From positions 1 through 39,112 of IMG/VR virus record IMGVR_UViG_3300040808_002028: a stretch of 39,112 nucleotides of DNA; one strand, given 5' to 3'. Positions 1 through 7,301 of this stretch are shown here, piece after piece. Each line of letters starts with the position of its first letter. Position 1 is the first letter of the stretch. The position numbers and the translations under genes are program-made. The notes under the pieces are model-generated. The model saw only the letters and a list, made by a program, of their open reading frames with translations. It made no database searches and was not told where the DNA came from. The stretch is from a virus.

Positions 1-147
1 ACAGCCTCTCAGGCACAACAGGCACAGGATTTAGTTGACGTATATAAAGAGAACCCTGACACTAATGGTATTATTTGCGATGGTAAAGCTGAGCACACCG
101 TCTGCGTTAGCTTGGATGGCATGGATATTAAGGTTCGTACTGATTAT
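1..147. repeat. Terminal overlap, left copy
   Basis: These 147 bases match 38966-39112 except at position 21 (G here, A at 38986). The match lies inside the exonuclease gene and the change is synonymous (CAG/CAA, Gln). This is what a circular or circularly permuted genome gives when assembled as a linear contig. It is too short and too plainly coding to be read as a T7-type terminal repeat without end mapping. Confidence 0.9.
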
Positions 148-501
148 ATAAAAGACGGACAAATAATTGATGTTAAAACTACAGCGGACCCAGTAGATAA
201 ATTTAGTGCTGCTAAAACAATTATAAGATTTGATTACGATTTATCAGCAGCTTTATATGTAGATGCAATGAAAGCTTACACTGGTAAAGATCATGACTTT
301 ATTTTTATTTTTCTTAACAAATCTCAAAATGATGTTTCGGTACTTAAGGCATCGGAAGAGTTAATAGAGAATGGTAGAAGAAAATATAAAGCAGCTATTA
401 AAGGTTTATTAGAAGCAGAAAAAACAGGAGTATATTTTAAAGAAGGTATACAAGAAGTTGATTTACCAAGCTGGGCGGTATTTGATGCAGGAGATAATTG
501 A
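1..501 (+). CDS. PD-(D/E)XK exonuclease (exoVIII/RecE-like), C-terminal part of a gene split by the window ends
   Basis: This is the 3' part of a 266-residue protein whose first 100 codons lie at 38666-38965; the frame is continuous across the duplicated ends. The family (PDDEXK-like exodeoxyribonuclease 8) degrades one strand of duplex DNA 5'-3' to make 3' tails for recombination or genome maturation. In full-protein numbering the nuclease core is visible as E131, D148 (in RTDYI) and D157-V-K159 (in IIDVKT), followed by a helix around YDLSAALY. It lies directly downstream of the PrimPol-helicase and upstream of DUF669 and PolA genes, so it belongs to the replication/recombination module. The first in-frame ATG of this piece (112) is internal, not the true start. 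Family assignment is good; polarity and substrate are inferred. Confidence 0.85.
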   Translation, partial: TASQAQQAQDLVDVYKENPDTNGIICDGKAEHTVCVSLDGMDIKVRTDYIKDGQIIDVKTTADPVDKFSAAKTIIRFDYDLSAALYVDAMKAYTGKDHDFIFIFLNKSQNDVSVLKASEELIENGRRKYKAAIKGLLEAEKTGVYFKEGIQEVDLPSWAVFDAGDN

Positions 502-502
502 T

Positions 503-664
503 ATGATCAAAGAATGTAGACAAGCTTTAGTATATGTAAAAGGACATATAAAAGCTAATCCTACCAGTACAGACGCATCACATTGGGTAGGAGTTAAGAA
601 ACGATTAGAAGAAAAAATAGAACGTCTGGAGGAGTGTTTACACAATGGCGAATACAATGGGTGA
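503..664 (+). CDS. Small phage protein, 53 aa, unknown function
   Basis: Start at 503 follows an AGGAG site at 489-493 and the exonuclease stop (499-501); the upstream in-frame ATGs at 458 and 482 lie inside the exonuclease gene and are less likely. The product is mostly helical and charged, with a run KKRLEEKIERLEE that looks like a short coiled coil. No family recognised. It is the first of five tiny genes that overlap or nearly touch between the exonuclease and DUF669 genes, which suggests translational coupling. Confidence 0.7.
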   Translation: MIKECRQALVYVKGHIKANPTSTDASHWVGVKKRLEEKIERLEECLHNGEYNG

Positions 665-767
665 TGTAGTAAATATAATAAAAGCCTTAGCAATTTATGA
701 CTTGATAAAACTATTTATAAGTCTTACAATTATATTAATACGAGGAGTACCAAATGGCGACAAGTAG
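645..767 (+). CDS. Small hydrophobic peptide, 40 aa
   Basis: ATG at 645 is preceded by a strong GGAGGAG site (628-634). The peptide has a hydrophobic stretch from about residue 15 to 35 (ALAIYDLIKLFISLTIILI) that could span a membrane. It overlaps the preceding gene by 20 nt and the next by 14 nt, typical of coupled phage mini-genes. No family recognised. Confidence rests on the ribosome site and packing rather than on homology. Confidence 0.5.
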   Translation: MANTMGDVVNIIKALAIYDLIKLFISLTIILIRGVPNGDK

Positions 768-891
768 AGAATTAGAATTACAAAGATTAAAAGAATTATC
801 TGAAATGAATAAAAAAATAAATAAAATATTATCTATATTGGAGGGACAATTTGAGAGGAAAACTAGCAAGAGTACTAAGAAGACTAAATGA
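754..891 (+). CDS. Small charged helical protein, 45 aa
   Basis: ATG at 754 lies 8 nt after CGAGGAG (741-747). The product is a Leu/Lys/Glu-rich helix (residues 5-30, heptad-like) ending in a Lys/Thr/Ser tail, so a small coiled-coil or nucleic-acid-binding peptide is possible. It overlaps the genes on both sides out of frame. No family recognised. Confidence 0.5.
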   Translation: MATSRELELQRLKELSEMNKKINKILSILEGQFERKTSKSTKKTK

Positions 892-1087
892 TTTTAAAGT
901 CCATGATAAAAGGGAATATTTAAGAGTTAAAAACTCTAGTAATTATGAAGTAGTTGAAGGAGAATTAGTCAAGATGGATGGGACCATGTTTGAAGTAACT
1001 AAAGATGAAAATGATAAATTTACTCCAATAACTAAAAGATATTTATATAGAAAAACTAAGCAAGAACTAACGAGAGAAAAATTATGA
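851..1087 (+). CDS. Small phage protein with TTG start, 78 aa
   Basis: The frame opens with TTG at 851, placed 5 nt after a GGAGGG site (840-845), so a non-ATG start is well supported; the next in-frame ATG (973) would lose half the protein. Highly basic N-terminus (RGKLARVLRRLNDFKVHDKR), then a beta-rich section containing VEGELVKMDGTMFEVT. The first 41 nt overlap the end of the preceding mini-gene in another frame. Function unknown; a small nucleic-acid-binding role is possible from charge alone. Confidence 0.65.
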   Translation: MRGKLARVLRRLNDFKVHDKREYLRVKNSSNYEVVEGELVKMDGTMFEVTKDENDKFTPITKRYLYRKTKQELTREKL

Positions 1088-1296
1088 TACAAACAATAAA
1101 CGAAGAAATATTAATGGAAATTGCAAAAGATATCTTAGATAGTAGTCAATTAGATACTTTTACAGATGAAGAAAAGATTCATATACTAACATTAGTAGAT
1201 GGAGCTATAAGAAAATATATTGCCAAAGATAATAATGTAACTCTAAAAGAGATGGATTATTATTGGGCTGACAAAAAAAAGTTATCCGACCTTTAA
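1084..1296 (+). CDS. Small acidic helical protein, 70 aa
   Basis: ATGA overlap with the preceding gene (1084-1087) indicates translational coupling. The product is acidic and helical throughout, with no Cys and no membrane segment. No family recognised. It ends 24 nt before the DUF669 gene. Confidence 0.65.
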   Translation: MIQTINEEILMEIAKDILDSSQLDTFTDEEKIHILTLVDGAIRKYIAKDNNVTLKEMDYYWADKKKLSDL

Positions 1297-1320
1297 CCCT
1301 GCCACATACAAGGAGATTAC

Positions 1321-1728
1321 ATGATTAGTAATGTAGCGCAAAACACACAAGAAAAGAAAAGTTATGACCCAATTCCAAACTCTGATTACTCAGTATCATT
1401 TGATAGGGTATCAGAAAAATCAACTAAAGCAGGAAATGGGACTCTCATTGACGTTTCTTTTAAAGTAACTGATGGAGATTACAAAGGAAGATTACTTTTC
1501 CACAGTTTTCTAATTAGCCATCCTAACCCTAAAGCTGCTGGTATTGGTTTACAGAACCTTGATAGGTTTCTTAAGTCAATTGGCATTGCCGGAGGTTTCG
1601 GTGCGCTTGGTAACGATTCTAGTCAATTAGGAGATTTGGTTGGACGTGAGTTAGTTGTTTCTACTGCGATTGAATCTAATCCAGGTTATAAAGATAGAAA
1701 TGTAATTAAGCGTTTTAATAGGAAGTAA
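1321..1728 (+). CDS. DUF669-like protein, probable phage single-strand DNA-binding or annealing accessory
   Basis: 135 residues with the layout of phage DUF669 proteins: disordered N-terminus, then beta-rich sections such as LIDVSFKVTDGDYKGR and LLFHSFLISHPNPKAAGIG, a helix (LQNLDRFLKSIGI) and a closing strand pair with LVGRELVVSTAI. These proteins lie in replication/recombination operons and are usually thought to act as OB-fold ssDNA-binding proteins. The gene sits between the exonuclease group and DNA polymerase, which fits. The start follows an AAGGAG site. Family call moderately sure; the biochemical role is inferred. Confidence 0.65.
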   Translation: MISNVAQNTQEKKSYDPIPNSDYSVSFDRVSEKSTKAGNGTLIDVSFKVTDGDYKGRLLFHSFLISHPNPKAAGIGLQNLDRFLKSIGIAGGFGALGNDSSQLGDLVGRELVVSTAIESNPGYKDRNVIKRFNRK

Positions 1729-1731
1729 TTA

Positions 1732-3432
1732 ATGTTATTCGATGGTAAGACATACACAATTAAATTCTGGCAGGGTGAGAGCTTGGGTAATATTCTTGCC
1801 ATCGATACAGAAACTACTTTCACTGATTTCACAGAGACTCCTGAGTTAATTACTTTCCAAGTTTTTGATGGGGAGTCTCTCTTCTATGTCGATCGGAGTA
1901 AGGTACACGCCTTTTTAAACAAACATGTGACTCGAACACTCGTGTTTGCCAACGCTCCTTTCGATGTAGATGTTATCCATAAGCATGTGGGTAATAACAT
2001 TTTAAAAGATCAGATAGAACAAGGAAAGGTCTATGATATTCTTATTCTTTATCGTTTACTTTGTCTCGCGACTGTTGGTATGGTCCCTAACCGTTATAGT
2101 CTCGCACACATTACCAGCGAACTCTTACAGCTCAGACTGGAAAAAGAAAATGAAATTAGATGCAATTTTGAACAATATAAAGAAGCATCCTTATCAGAAA
2201 TCGACAAACAATTTCTCGAATATGGTGCAAAAGACGTACTTGCAACATTCTACTGTTTTATTAGACTGCGATCAGAGGTAGCTAAAACAGGTAGTTCCAC
2301 AATGTTATCTCATCATATCCAACTTTTGGGTGCGTTAGCACTAAACTTCACATATAAAAATGGTATAGGCTTTGACGAAGAACGTGCTAAAGTAGCCTTA
2401 CAAAAAATTGATGCTGATATGTCCTTTCACCATGATGCACTTTGTATGTATGGATGGGTAAAGGGCATTAAAGGTAATCAAACAGCATATAATTATGTAA
2501 TAGAATATTTAGGATTACCCCTGGACAAAACAGCTAAGGGTGATTTTACAATGAAAGAAAGTGATTTACAACCATATAAGAACGAGCCTTTTATTTATCA
2601 CTATCTTGAATATAAAAAATTAGAAAAAACTAGTCAATTTATTAGAAAACTAAGGGGGAATCGTGTACATCCTCGTTATGATATCCTTAAAAATACTGGA
2701 AGGACTGGTTGTTCCAGCCCTAACATTCAACAGTTACCAAGAGATGGTGAAATCCGTTCTATGTTTGTCGCTAAGCCCGGTCATCAATTCGTTATTACTG
2801 ATTATAACGCTATTGAATTATCAACCCTAGCTCAACATGTATATACTAACTTTGGCTCCTCAGTAATGCGTGAGAAAATTAATGATGGAAAAGATCTACA
2901 TAAATACTATGCCTCAGTCCTATTTGATGTGCCTATTGACCAGGTAGAGAAGTGGCAGCGACAGGCTGCTAAGGCTGCAAACTTTGGTTTTCCAGGTGGT
3001 TTGGGTACTCAAACATTTATTGAGTTCGCTAAGGGATATGACCTGGACATCGATGAGGACCGAGCTCAACAAATGAAAGATACTTGGTTCAAAGCGTTTC
3101 CTGAGATGAATGAGTATATGAAGGGCGAGAATGGCTCAGTAGAGACTCTCACAGGACGTATAAGAGCCAACACAACCTATTGTGCAGAAAAGAATACACC
3201 TTTCCAAGGATTAGCTGCTGATGGGGCTAAAATAGCCTTATATAACCTCATGGACGCTGGGTTTACTATTGTGGGATTTGTGCATGATGAGATCATAACG
3301 GAAGTACCTGAAAATGTGTTAGAAGAAATGCGTATACTTCAGGAGCAAATTATGGTAGACTCTATGTCTATAGTGGTCCCTGATGTTAAAGTAGGTGTAG
3401 AATCAACTATTTCTAAAAGGTACTGCAAGTAA
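1732..3432 (+). CDS. polA: Family-A DNA polymerase with 3'-5' exonuclease
   Basis: 566 residues, the replicative polymerase. Exonuclease motifs: D25-T-E27 (Exo I), N74 to F77-D78 (Exo II), Y164 to D168 (Exo III). Polymerase motif A is D357-YNAI-E362, motif B R410 to K414 to F418-G419, motif C H518-D519-E520. There is no 5'-nuclease domain, as in T7-like and many phage PolA enzymes. The residue equivalent to E. coli Pol I Phe762 is F418; published surveys of viral PolA link Phe or Tyr here mainly to virulent phages and Leu to temperate ones. Motif A has Ser where Arg is usual (IELSTLA), and the O-helix continues as FPGGLG instead of xxYG. Start at 1732 uses an AGGAAG site inside the end of the DUF669 gene. 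Confidence 0.95.
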   Translation: MLFDGKTYTIKFWQGESLGNILAIDTETTFTDFTETPELITFQVFDGESLFYVDRSKVHAFLNKHVTRTLVFANAPFDVDVIHKHVGNNILKDQIEQGKVYDILILYRLLCLATVGMVPNRYSLAHITSELLQLRLEKENEIRCNFEQYKEASLSEIDKQFLEYGAKDVLATFYCFIRLRSEVAKTGSSTMLSHHIQLLGALALNFTYKNGIGFDEERAKVALQKIDADMSFHHDALCMYGWVKGIKGNQTAYNYVIEYLGLPLDKTAKGDFTMKESDLQPYKNEPFIYHYLEYKKLEKTSQFIRKLRGNRVHPRYDILKNTGRTGCSSPNIQQLPRDGEIRSMFVAKPGHQFVITDYNAIELSTLAQHVYTNFGSSVMREKINDGKDLHKYYASVLFDVPIDQVEKWQRQAAKAANFGFPGGLGTQTFIEFAKGYDLDIDEDRAQQMKDTWFKAFPEMNEYMKGENGSVETLTGRIRANTTYCAEKNTPFQGLAADGAKIALYNLMDAGFTIVGFVHDEIITEVPENVLEEMRILQEQIMVDSMSIVVPDVKVGVESTISKRYCK

Positions 3433-3722
3433 TGGATTTAGAACTATATTGTTACGACATAGGAGAATGGGTTAAGATTACTAGGGCAGGTATAAATTAC
3501 GACAGAACCGCTGTAGTAATAGAAAGAGAACATCTTAGCAATCCTATTCCAACAAATATGTATACAGTAGCTCTTATAGAAGATCCAGATGTAGAGATAA
3601 CTTTACCTGAATATTCATTACGTGCATGTGCTAATCAACCTCTTAAACAGACTTCTTGCGAATGTGGTGGGGATCATTTACAAGTACCTCATCACTATCC
3701 GTGGTGTCCAAAAGGAAGTTGA
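3432..3722 (+). CDS. Small protein with C-terminal Cys/His cluster, 96 aa
   Basis: Starts at the TAATG junction with the polymerase stop. Residues 1-65 look like a small beta domain; the tail carries C76-x-C78, H87-H88 and P90-W91-C92-P93, a plausible single zinc site. A similar HPWCP ending occurs in the small protein at 34794-34958. Function unknown; position after polA suggests a replication accessory, but this is inference. Confidence 0.75.
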   Translation: MDLELYCYDIGEWVKITRAGINYDRTAVVIEREHLSNPIPTNMYTVALIEDPDVEITLPEYSLRACANQPLKQTSCECGGDHLQVPHHYPWCPKGS

Positions 3723-3723
3723 T

Positions 3724-3939
3724 ATGAGCAGAACCTTAAAATTCCAAGACAATCGAGATAAAATTATTGATCAATTGATTGATGATAAAAATAGAATATA
3801 TACTAGATTAAAAAGAGAAGAGAAGGAGAACGCAGTTCTTAGATCTCAAATAGAATATTGGAAGCAACGTCATAAGACTGCTATGCAAAAGATAAAGGAA
3901 TTATCTAATGAAATCAATAACAATAGATCTCAAGACTAG
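3724..3939 (+). CDS. Coiled-coil protein, 71 aa
   Basis: Start at 3724 is chosen over the in-frame ATG at 3622 because AAGGAAG (3712-3718) sits just upstream and the earlier ATG is within the preceding gene. Residues 15-65 form a continuous charged helix with heptad character (NRIYTRLKREEKENAVLRSQ). The last 32 nt overlap the nuclease candidate gene out of frame. No family recognised. Confidence 0.65.
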   Translation: MSRTLKFQDNRDKIIDQLIDDKNRIYTRLKREEKENAVLRSQIEYWKQRHKTAMQKIKELSNEINNNRSQD

Positions 3940-4522
3940 TGATATAAAAAAAGCTCAAGAGTTTGCTGAGGCAAGAGCTGAGTTATCTTTAAATCATTAT
4001 AAAAGACGTGGACAAGGCTCTTTAGATAAAATAAAGTATGATATTACTATTGGAGCTTTAGGTGAAATAGCTGCTCATCGTTTATTAAAAGAGCTTGGAA
4101 TAAAAGCTGATAAACCAGACTTTAATGTGTATGACACAAGGAATAAAAGTTATGATGCCGATTTACAAGATAACAAAGGTAATAGATATCATTGCAAGTC
4201 ACAATCCCTCGAATCAAAAGAGCAGTACGGAGCGTCTTATATTCTCCAATATGGAGGGAATGGTACAGGACATACTGATAAACTTTTTAGGAGTCGTACT
4301 AATAGGGATTTTCTTATCCCTTGCCTTGTCGATATTGATGAAAAAGAAGTAACTATATATGGTGTTATTAAAATAGATACCATATTTAAAAAAGATTTAA
4401 TTAAGATGCCCAGGGTTAAGTGGTTAGAATATAGTAAACGTGCTATATATTTAGAAGATCTATATACATTAACTTATTATGAAAGATGGGGTAGACTTAA
4501 AAAGTGTTTAGTGGTAGAATAA
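3908..4522 (+). CDS. Putative PD-(D/E)XK-type endonuclease, 204 aa
   Basis: Residues about 48-100 resemble a restriction-like nuclease core: a helix with conserved Glu (GALGEIAAHRLLKELGI), a strand with YDADL, then YHCKSQS where the Lys would be catalytic. The order Glu, Asp, x-x-Lys fits the fold, although His-Cys replaces the usual E/Q before Lys. If correct, it would cut DNA during replication or host-DNA breakdown, a role that T7 fills with endonuclease I and exonuclease. It overlaps the previous gene by 32 nt and lies in the replication operon. A different function is possible; the nuclease call rests on motif reading only. Confidence 0.45.
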   Translation: MKSITIDLKTSDIKKAQEFAEARAELSLNHYKRRGQGSLDKIKYDITIGALGEIAAHRLLKELGIKADKPDFNVYDTRNKSYDADLQDNKGNRYHCKSQSLESKEQYGASYILQYGGNGTGHTDKLFRSRTNRDFLIPCLVDIDEKEVTIYGVIKIDTIFKKDLIKMPRVKWLEYSKRAIYLEDLYTLTYYERWGRLKKCLVVE

Positions 4523-4551
4523 TTACATGGGTCGTAGATAATTTATCACAC

Positions 4552-4581
4552 GGACGGTTCTTAGGATTAAATTCGCCGTCC
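4552..4581 (+). other. Hairpin-forming inverted repeat between genes
   Basis: GGACGG (4552-4557) and CCGTCC (4576-4581) form a perfect 6-bp GC stem with an 18-nt loop, in the 80-bp gap before the dNTP diphosphohydrolase gene. There is no U-run after it, so it is not a classic terminator; it may be an RNA-processing or stability element. Confidence 0.45.
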
Positions 4582-4602
4582 AGATCCATTTCAGGGAGTC
4601 AC

Positions 4603-4902
4603 ATGTCAGAAGGTAAAAAGTTCGATACAGGTAAACCACAATATGATTTAATCGATCCTGAGGCGTTAGAAGACCTAGCTAAGGTTTTAACCATTGGTGC
4701 TCAAAAATATGATAGATATAATTGGAAGAATGTAGAAAAACATAGGTATGAAGCTGCATTATTTCGTCACTTTCAAGCCTGGAGAATGGGAGAATATAGA
4801 GATCCTGAATCAGGTTTACATCACATGGCTCATGTTTTAGCTAACGCAATGTTTCTTTATTGTCATGATAAATTAGAAGATGAATTAACAGATCTAGAAT
4901 GA
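4603..4902 (+). CDS. DUF5664-type dATP/dGTP diphosphohydrolase-like protein
   Basis: 99 residues matching the phage family with the pattern KFDTGKPQYDLIDPEAL (residues 6-22), VLTIGAQKYDRYNW (28-41), the helix RYEAALFRHFQAWRMGE and the closing motif DPESGLHHMAHVLANAMFL. MazG-like members of this group remove pyrophosphate from dATP/dGTP, including the MazZ enzymes of 2-aminoadenine phages. No PurZ-like gene is present here, so general nucleotide-pool control is more likely. Start at 4603 follows CAGGGAG; the longer in-frame ATG at 4504 lacks a ribosome site. Last gene of the rightward block; it ends 6 nt from the convergent holin gene. Confidence 0.75.
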   Translation: MSEGKKFDTGKPQYDLIDPEALEDLAKVLTIGAQKYDRYNWKNVEKHRYEAALFRHFQAWRMGEYRDPESGLHHMAHVLANAMFLYCHDKLEDELTDLE

Positions 4903-4908
4903 TCTTTA

Positions 4909-5298
4909 TTACTTTCCTAGCTTACTTGAACTTACAATCTTTTCTATGGTACGTCCTCCAACATAGGCACCTAAGAATATCTCAGCAAGATTGTAAAGCT
5001 CAGGACCTGGATTCCCTATTCCGAAAGAAGCAAGAATAATAATTGTAACGATTGCTACAGAACATAAAGGACGCCACATGGCTACGAATTTGTGTTGGGA
5101 ATTGACTTCAGCCATCATTAACTTAGAACGATACTCAGCCAGTTTAGACTCGTAATCTAGAATCCGGTCTTGTGCCTTTGCTTGTATACCAGCCAATTCA
5201 TTTTTAAGCTTTAACTTTTCTTCATCAGAAGTATGAATCTCATCAATGATATCAGACGCTGGTTTAAATATATTGGTTATAAAATCAAAAAAGCCCAT
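4909..5298 (-). CDS. 3TM-type holin (GTA holin family)
   Basis: 129 residues. N-terminal amphipathic segment (MGFFDFITNIFKP), then a long charged coiled coil (about 20-65), the characteristic WRP motif (residues 75-77) at the start of a membrane segment, strong transmembrane helix VAIVTIIILASFGIG, a second hydrophobic stretch (LAEIFLGAYVGG) and a basic tail. This layout matches the 3TM holin family first described for gene-transfer-agent release. It would permeabilise the inner membrane and release or activate the endolysin encoded upstream. Last gene of the leftward block; its ATG overlaps the preceding stop by one base. Confidence 0.75.
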   Translation of the reverse strand: MGFFDFITNIFKPASDIIDEIHTSDEEKLKLKNELAGIQAKAQDRILDYESKLAEYRSKLMMAEVNSQHKFVAMWRPLCSVAIVTIIILASFGIGNPGPELYNLAEIFLGAYVGGRTIEKIVSSSKLGK

Positions 5299-5474
5299 TA
5301 TCTTTTTAGTTTAAGTCTTTTACCTAAACTTTTCCATCTGTCTTTTGCAGTTTCTTTCACATCTTTACTTTTAGGTTTTTTCTCAGAATCAGATGAAAAT
5401 ATTTTGTCCATAAATTTTCTAAATCTGTTACCAGGAACACCTTCTTTTCTTAATAACTTATCTTTTTTATTCAT
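5298..5474 (-). CDS. Small basic protein in lysis cassette, 58 aa
   Basis: A Lys/Arg-rich protein without membrane segments, located between the endolysin and holin genes. The start at 5474 has a GAGGAGAATTTAT ribosome site, lies 8 nt inside the endolysin 3' end, and the stop shares a base with the holin start. Two basic helices flank an acidic-serine linker (FSSDSEKK). No family recognised; a lysis-timing or DNA-binding role cannot be separated. Confidence 0.65.
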   Translation of the reverse strand: MNKKDKLLRKEGVPGNRFRKFMDKIFSSDSEKKPKSKDVKETAKDRWKSLGKRLKLKR

Positions 5475-6177
5475 ATAAATTCTCCTCTTTTAATTTACGT
5501 TCAAACTCAGCATAAGGTAATGCTTGTTTTCTTAATTCTTCTAATCTTTTTTTCTTTGCAGATTTATCAGATACTTCTTGTTTTAATTTTTTTATAATGA
5601 CTTGTTTATCAAATCTTTTTTGTTTGTCAGCTTTAGGTAGATTAGGATTAACTATATTAGTAACATCTTCTATAGACGATGCTTTAGGTAGTATCTCATT
5701 AACATAGTAATCTAAAGTTGTTTTAATATCATAATCTATATCTTTAAATTTAGAAGGATCATTGTATCCCTCCGGGGCATATTTTTTTTTAGTAGATCCT
5801 GTTAATTGAATTAATCCCATTCCTCTAGCTTTGTATCCTTCTTTATCTCCAGTTCCTATATCTTTTCTATTAGAATATACTTTGTTAAAAAATAAAACAG
5901 GGTCTTGTCTAAGTTTATTAAATTCTTCTTTAGATACATTTCTCATCTTAGAAAAAATTTTCTTAGCTCTATCATAACTGTACTTATGACTCTCTTCTCT
6001 AGCAGGTACAAATCCACTCTCGTGCTCAACAGTTTTTAAAAGAGATTGTAAAGACTCTCCTTTTATACCCCTTTTTTTAGCTGCTTCAATTAATTTAGAT
6101 TTTACTAAATTTTTGGACATACTATTTCCCCTTATACTTCCCATGAGCAGCAGAAGTACCATTACCAGTTTGAACAT
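5467..6177 (-). CDS. GH19-like (chitinase/lysozyme-type) endolysin with possible dual start
   Basis: Muralytic enzyme for lysis. Core motifs (long-form numbering): H52-E53-S54-G55, the first catalytic Glu region of GH19-type enzymes, and GYKARGMGLIQLTG (residues 114-127), the substrate-cleft signature. The C-terminal 60 residues are Lys-rich and helical. Two starts are credible. ATG 6120 (217 aa) follows AAGGGG and the preceding stop by 1 nt. ATG 6177 (236 aa) has AAAGGGGG five bases upstream and adds MFKLVMVLLLLMGSIRGNS, a signal-peptide or signal-anchor-like N-terminus encoded over the end of the preceding gene. I give the long form; both may be made. Enzyme class is secure, start choice is not. 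Confidence 0.8.
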   Translation of the reverse strand: MFKLVMVLLLLMGSIRGNSMSKNLVKSKLIEAAKKRGIKGESLQSLLKTVEHESGFVPAREESHKYSYDRAKKIFSKMRNVSKEEFNKLRQDPVLFFNKVYSNRKDIGTGDKEGYKARGMGLIQLTGSTKKKYAPEGYNDPSKFKDIDYDIKTTLDYYVNEILPKASSIEDVTNIVNPNLPKADKQKRFDKQVIIKKLKQEVSDKSAKKKRLEELRKQALPYAEFERKLKEENLYE

Positions 6178-6343
6178 AAGATCCCCCTTTCTTATCTTTA
6201 AACTTCTCTAATTTCTTCATAGCAATCTTTTTCTTCATTTCTTTTTCTTCTTTAGATATTGCTTTTTTCTTTTTCTTACCTTTAGAAGCAAAATGAGACA
6301 TTCCTGCCATCAAACCTGCTAAACCTGCAATTTTAGCCATCAT
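6122..6343 (-). CDS. Small basic protein, 73 aa
   Basis: An N-terminal hydrophobic/glycine segment (AKIAGLAGLMAGMSHFA) is followed by a very Lys-rich helix and a Gly/Ser/Tyr tail. The ATG at 6343 follows AAAGGAAA. This could be a small membrane-associated or DNA-condensing virion peptide; no family recognised. Its last 56 nt also encode, in another frame, the possible signal sequence of the endolysin. Confidence 0.65.
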   Translation of the reverse strand: MMAKIAGLAGLMAGMSHFASKGKKKKKAISKEEKEMKKKIAMKKLEKFKDKKGGSYVQTGNGTSAAHGKYKGK

Positions 6344-6355
6344 AATTATTTCCTT

Positions 6356-6853
6356 TTACACTATATCTATTTTAGTTATTCTAAGTCCTGCATGTACAAG
6401 AAGACTACTATCTTCATTAGAATAAGCTCTTAACCTAATTAAAGTCCCAGCATCAATTTGAAGTAACCTTTGTGAATTAACATAATTATAGTCACTCTGT
6501 ATAGAATATAACATATTTCCCCATGTTGCTCCATTATCTTCAGAATATTCTCCAAATATATTTAGATATGTATTGTTAGTTGTAATAGTACTACTATCGC
6601 TAACTTTTCCTTGAAAAATTATTTGATAAAGTCCATCTGATTGAATTTCATACGTATAATTATTACTATCCCATGCATTAAAGTCATCATCAAATACATC
6701 TGAAGCTGCAAAAGGGATAGGAGCACCTTGAGCAACAGCAAGGCTCGCTACATAAAAAATATTTGTCAGCTTTAAATTGCTTAATTTACTTTCCCCTGTA
6801 TTTACAGGCACTATACACGATGGATTATTTACATTACAGTCATATTTTGCCAT
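6356..6853 (-). CDS. C1q/TNF-like jelly-roll virion accessory protein
   Basis: 165 residues. The region 55-165 alternates short beta strands with the pattern of C1q/TNF-like domains: NYTYEIQSDGLYQIIFQGKV, then TYLNIFGEYSEDNGATWG, then RLLQIDAGTLIRLRAYS, ending LRITKIDIV. Phages use such domains as trimeric tips, decoration or host-binding heads. It lies between ejection-type and lysis genes, so a virion surface or tail appendage role is inferred. No signal peptide; Cys6 and Cys13 near the N-terminus. Confidence 0.55.
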   Translation of the reverse strand: MAKYDCNVNNPSCIVPVNTGESKLSNLKLTNIFYVASLAVAQGAPIPFAASDVFDDDFNAWDSNNYTYEIQSDGLYQIIFQGKVSDSSTITTNNTYLNIFGEYSEDNGATWGNMLYSIQSDYNYVNSQRLLQIDAGTLIRLRAYSNEDSSLLVHAGLRITKIDIV

Positions 6854-6854
6854 T

Positions 6855-7061
6855 TTATTTCCTTTCTATTAACTTAGTCATTTTGCTAGCTAAGGGGCGA
6901 ATCAACATTCCCACACCAAAAGCAAACATTTGTTGTAAATGAGGTTCAATTACAAAATTAGATATACCTATCACAACAGTTCCAATTACAAAAGCAGAGA
7001 AAAAGCCTAAATAAGCTTGCATCTGTTTCTTTTCTTTAGGTGTCAATTCATCAAAAATCAT
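6855..7061 (-). CDS. Small two-TM membrane protein, possible second holin
   Basis: 68 residues with a charged N-terminus (LTPKEKKQ), transmembrane helix about 18-39 (LGFFSAFVIGTVVIGISNFVI), a short loop and a second hydrophobic helix about 45-60 (FAFGVGMLIRPLA), then a basic tail. Small two-TM proteins next to an endolysin often act as holins or antiholins. Its ATGA start overlaps the coiled-coil membrane gene upstream, suggesting that the pair works together. Confidence 0.6.
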   Translation of the reverse strand: MIFDELTPKEKKQMQAYLGFFSAFVIGTVVIGISNFVIEPHLQQMFAFGVGMLIRPLASKMTKLIERK

Positions 7062-7300
7062 ATTAATCCCTTTAACTTTAATATACCAATTATAATACCT
7101 AAACTAAGCGATCCTAGTAACATTAAAGTTCTTATATTATTTGAAATCCAAGAAAAAACAACTAAAGGTTGTATAATCTCCTCATTCTTTTCTACTTTCT
7201 GCTCTAATAAATCAGTACGCTTTATATGGTACTTTAAATCAGCTTCCATCCGTATCTGAGATTCACGTATAGTTTGTATATCTTCTCGTATTTCTTTCAT
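7058..7300 (-). CDS. Tail-anchored coiled-coil membrane protein (XhlA-like layout)
   Basis: 80 residues: a coiled coil over about 1-45 (EIREDIQTIRESQIRMEADL onward) and one C-terminal transmembrane segment about 55-78 (TLMLLGSLSLGIIIGILKL). This order matches XhlA-type hemolysin/lysis proteins that partner with holins. It is coupled to the two-TM gene that follows. A spanin-like role is less likely because there is no lipobox and no outer-membrane partner. Confidence 0.6.
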   Translation of the reverse strand: MKEIREDIQTIRESQIRMEADLKYHIKRTDLLEQKVEKNEEIIQPLVVFSWISNNIRTLMLLGSLSLGIIIGILKLKGLI

Positions 7301-7301
7301 C

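Noticed and set aside
1-147. T7-type direct terminal repeat
   Set aside because: The repeat is wholly coding, short and carries an allele difference; assembly overlap of a circularly permuted genome is the simpler reading.
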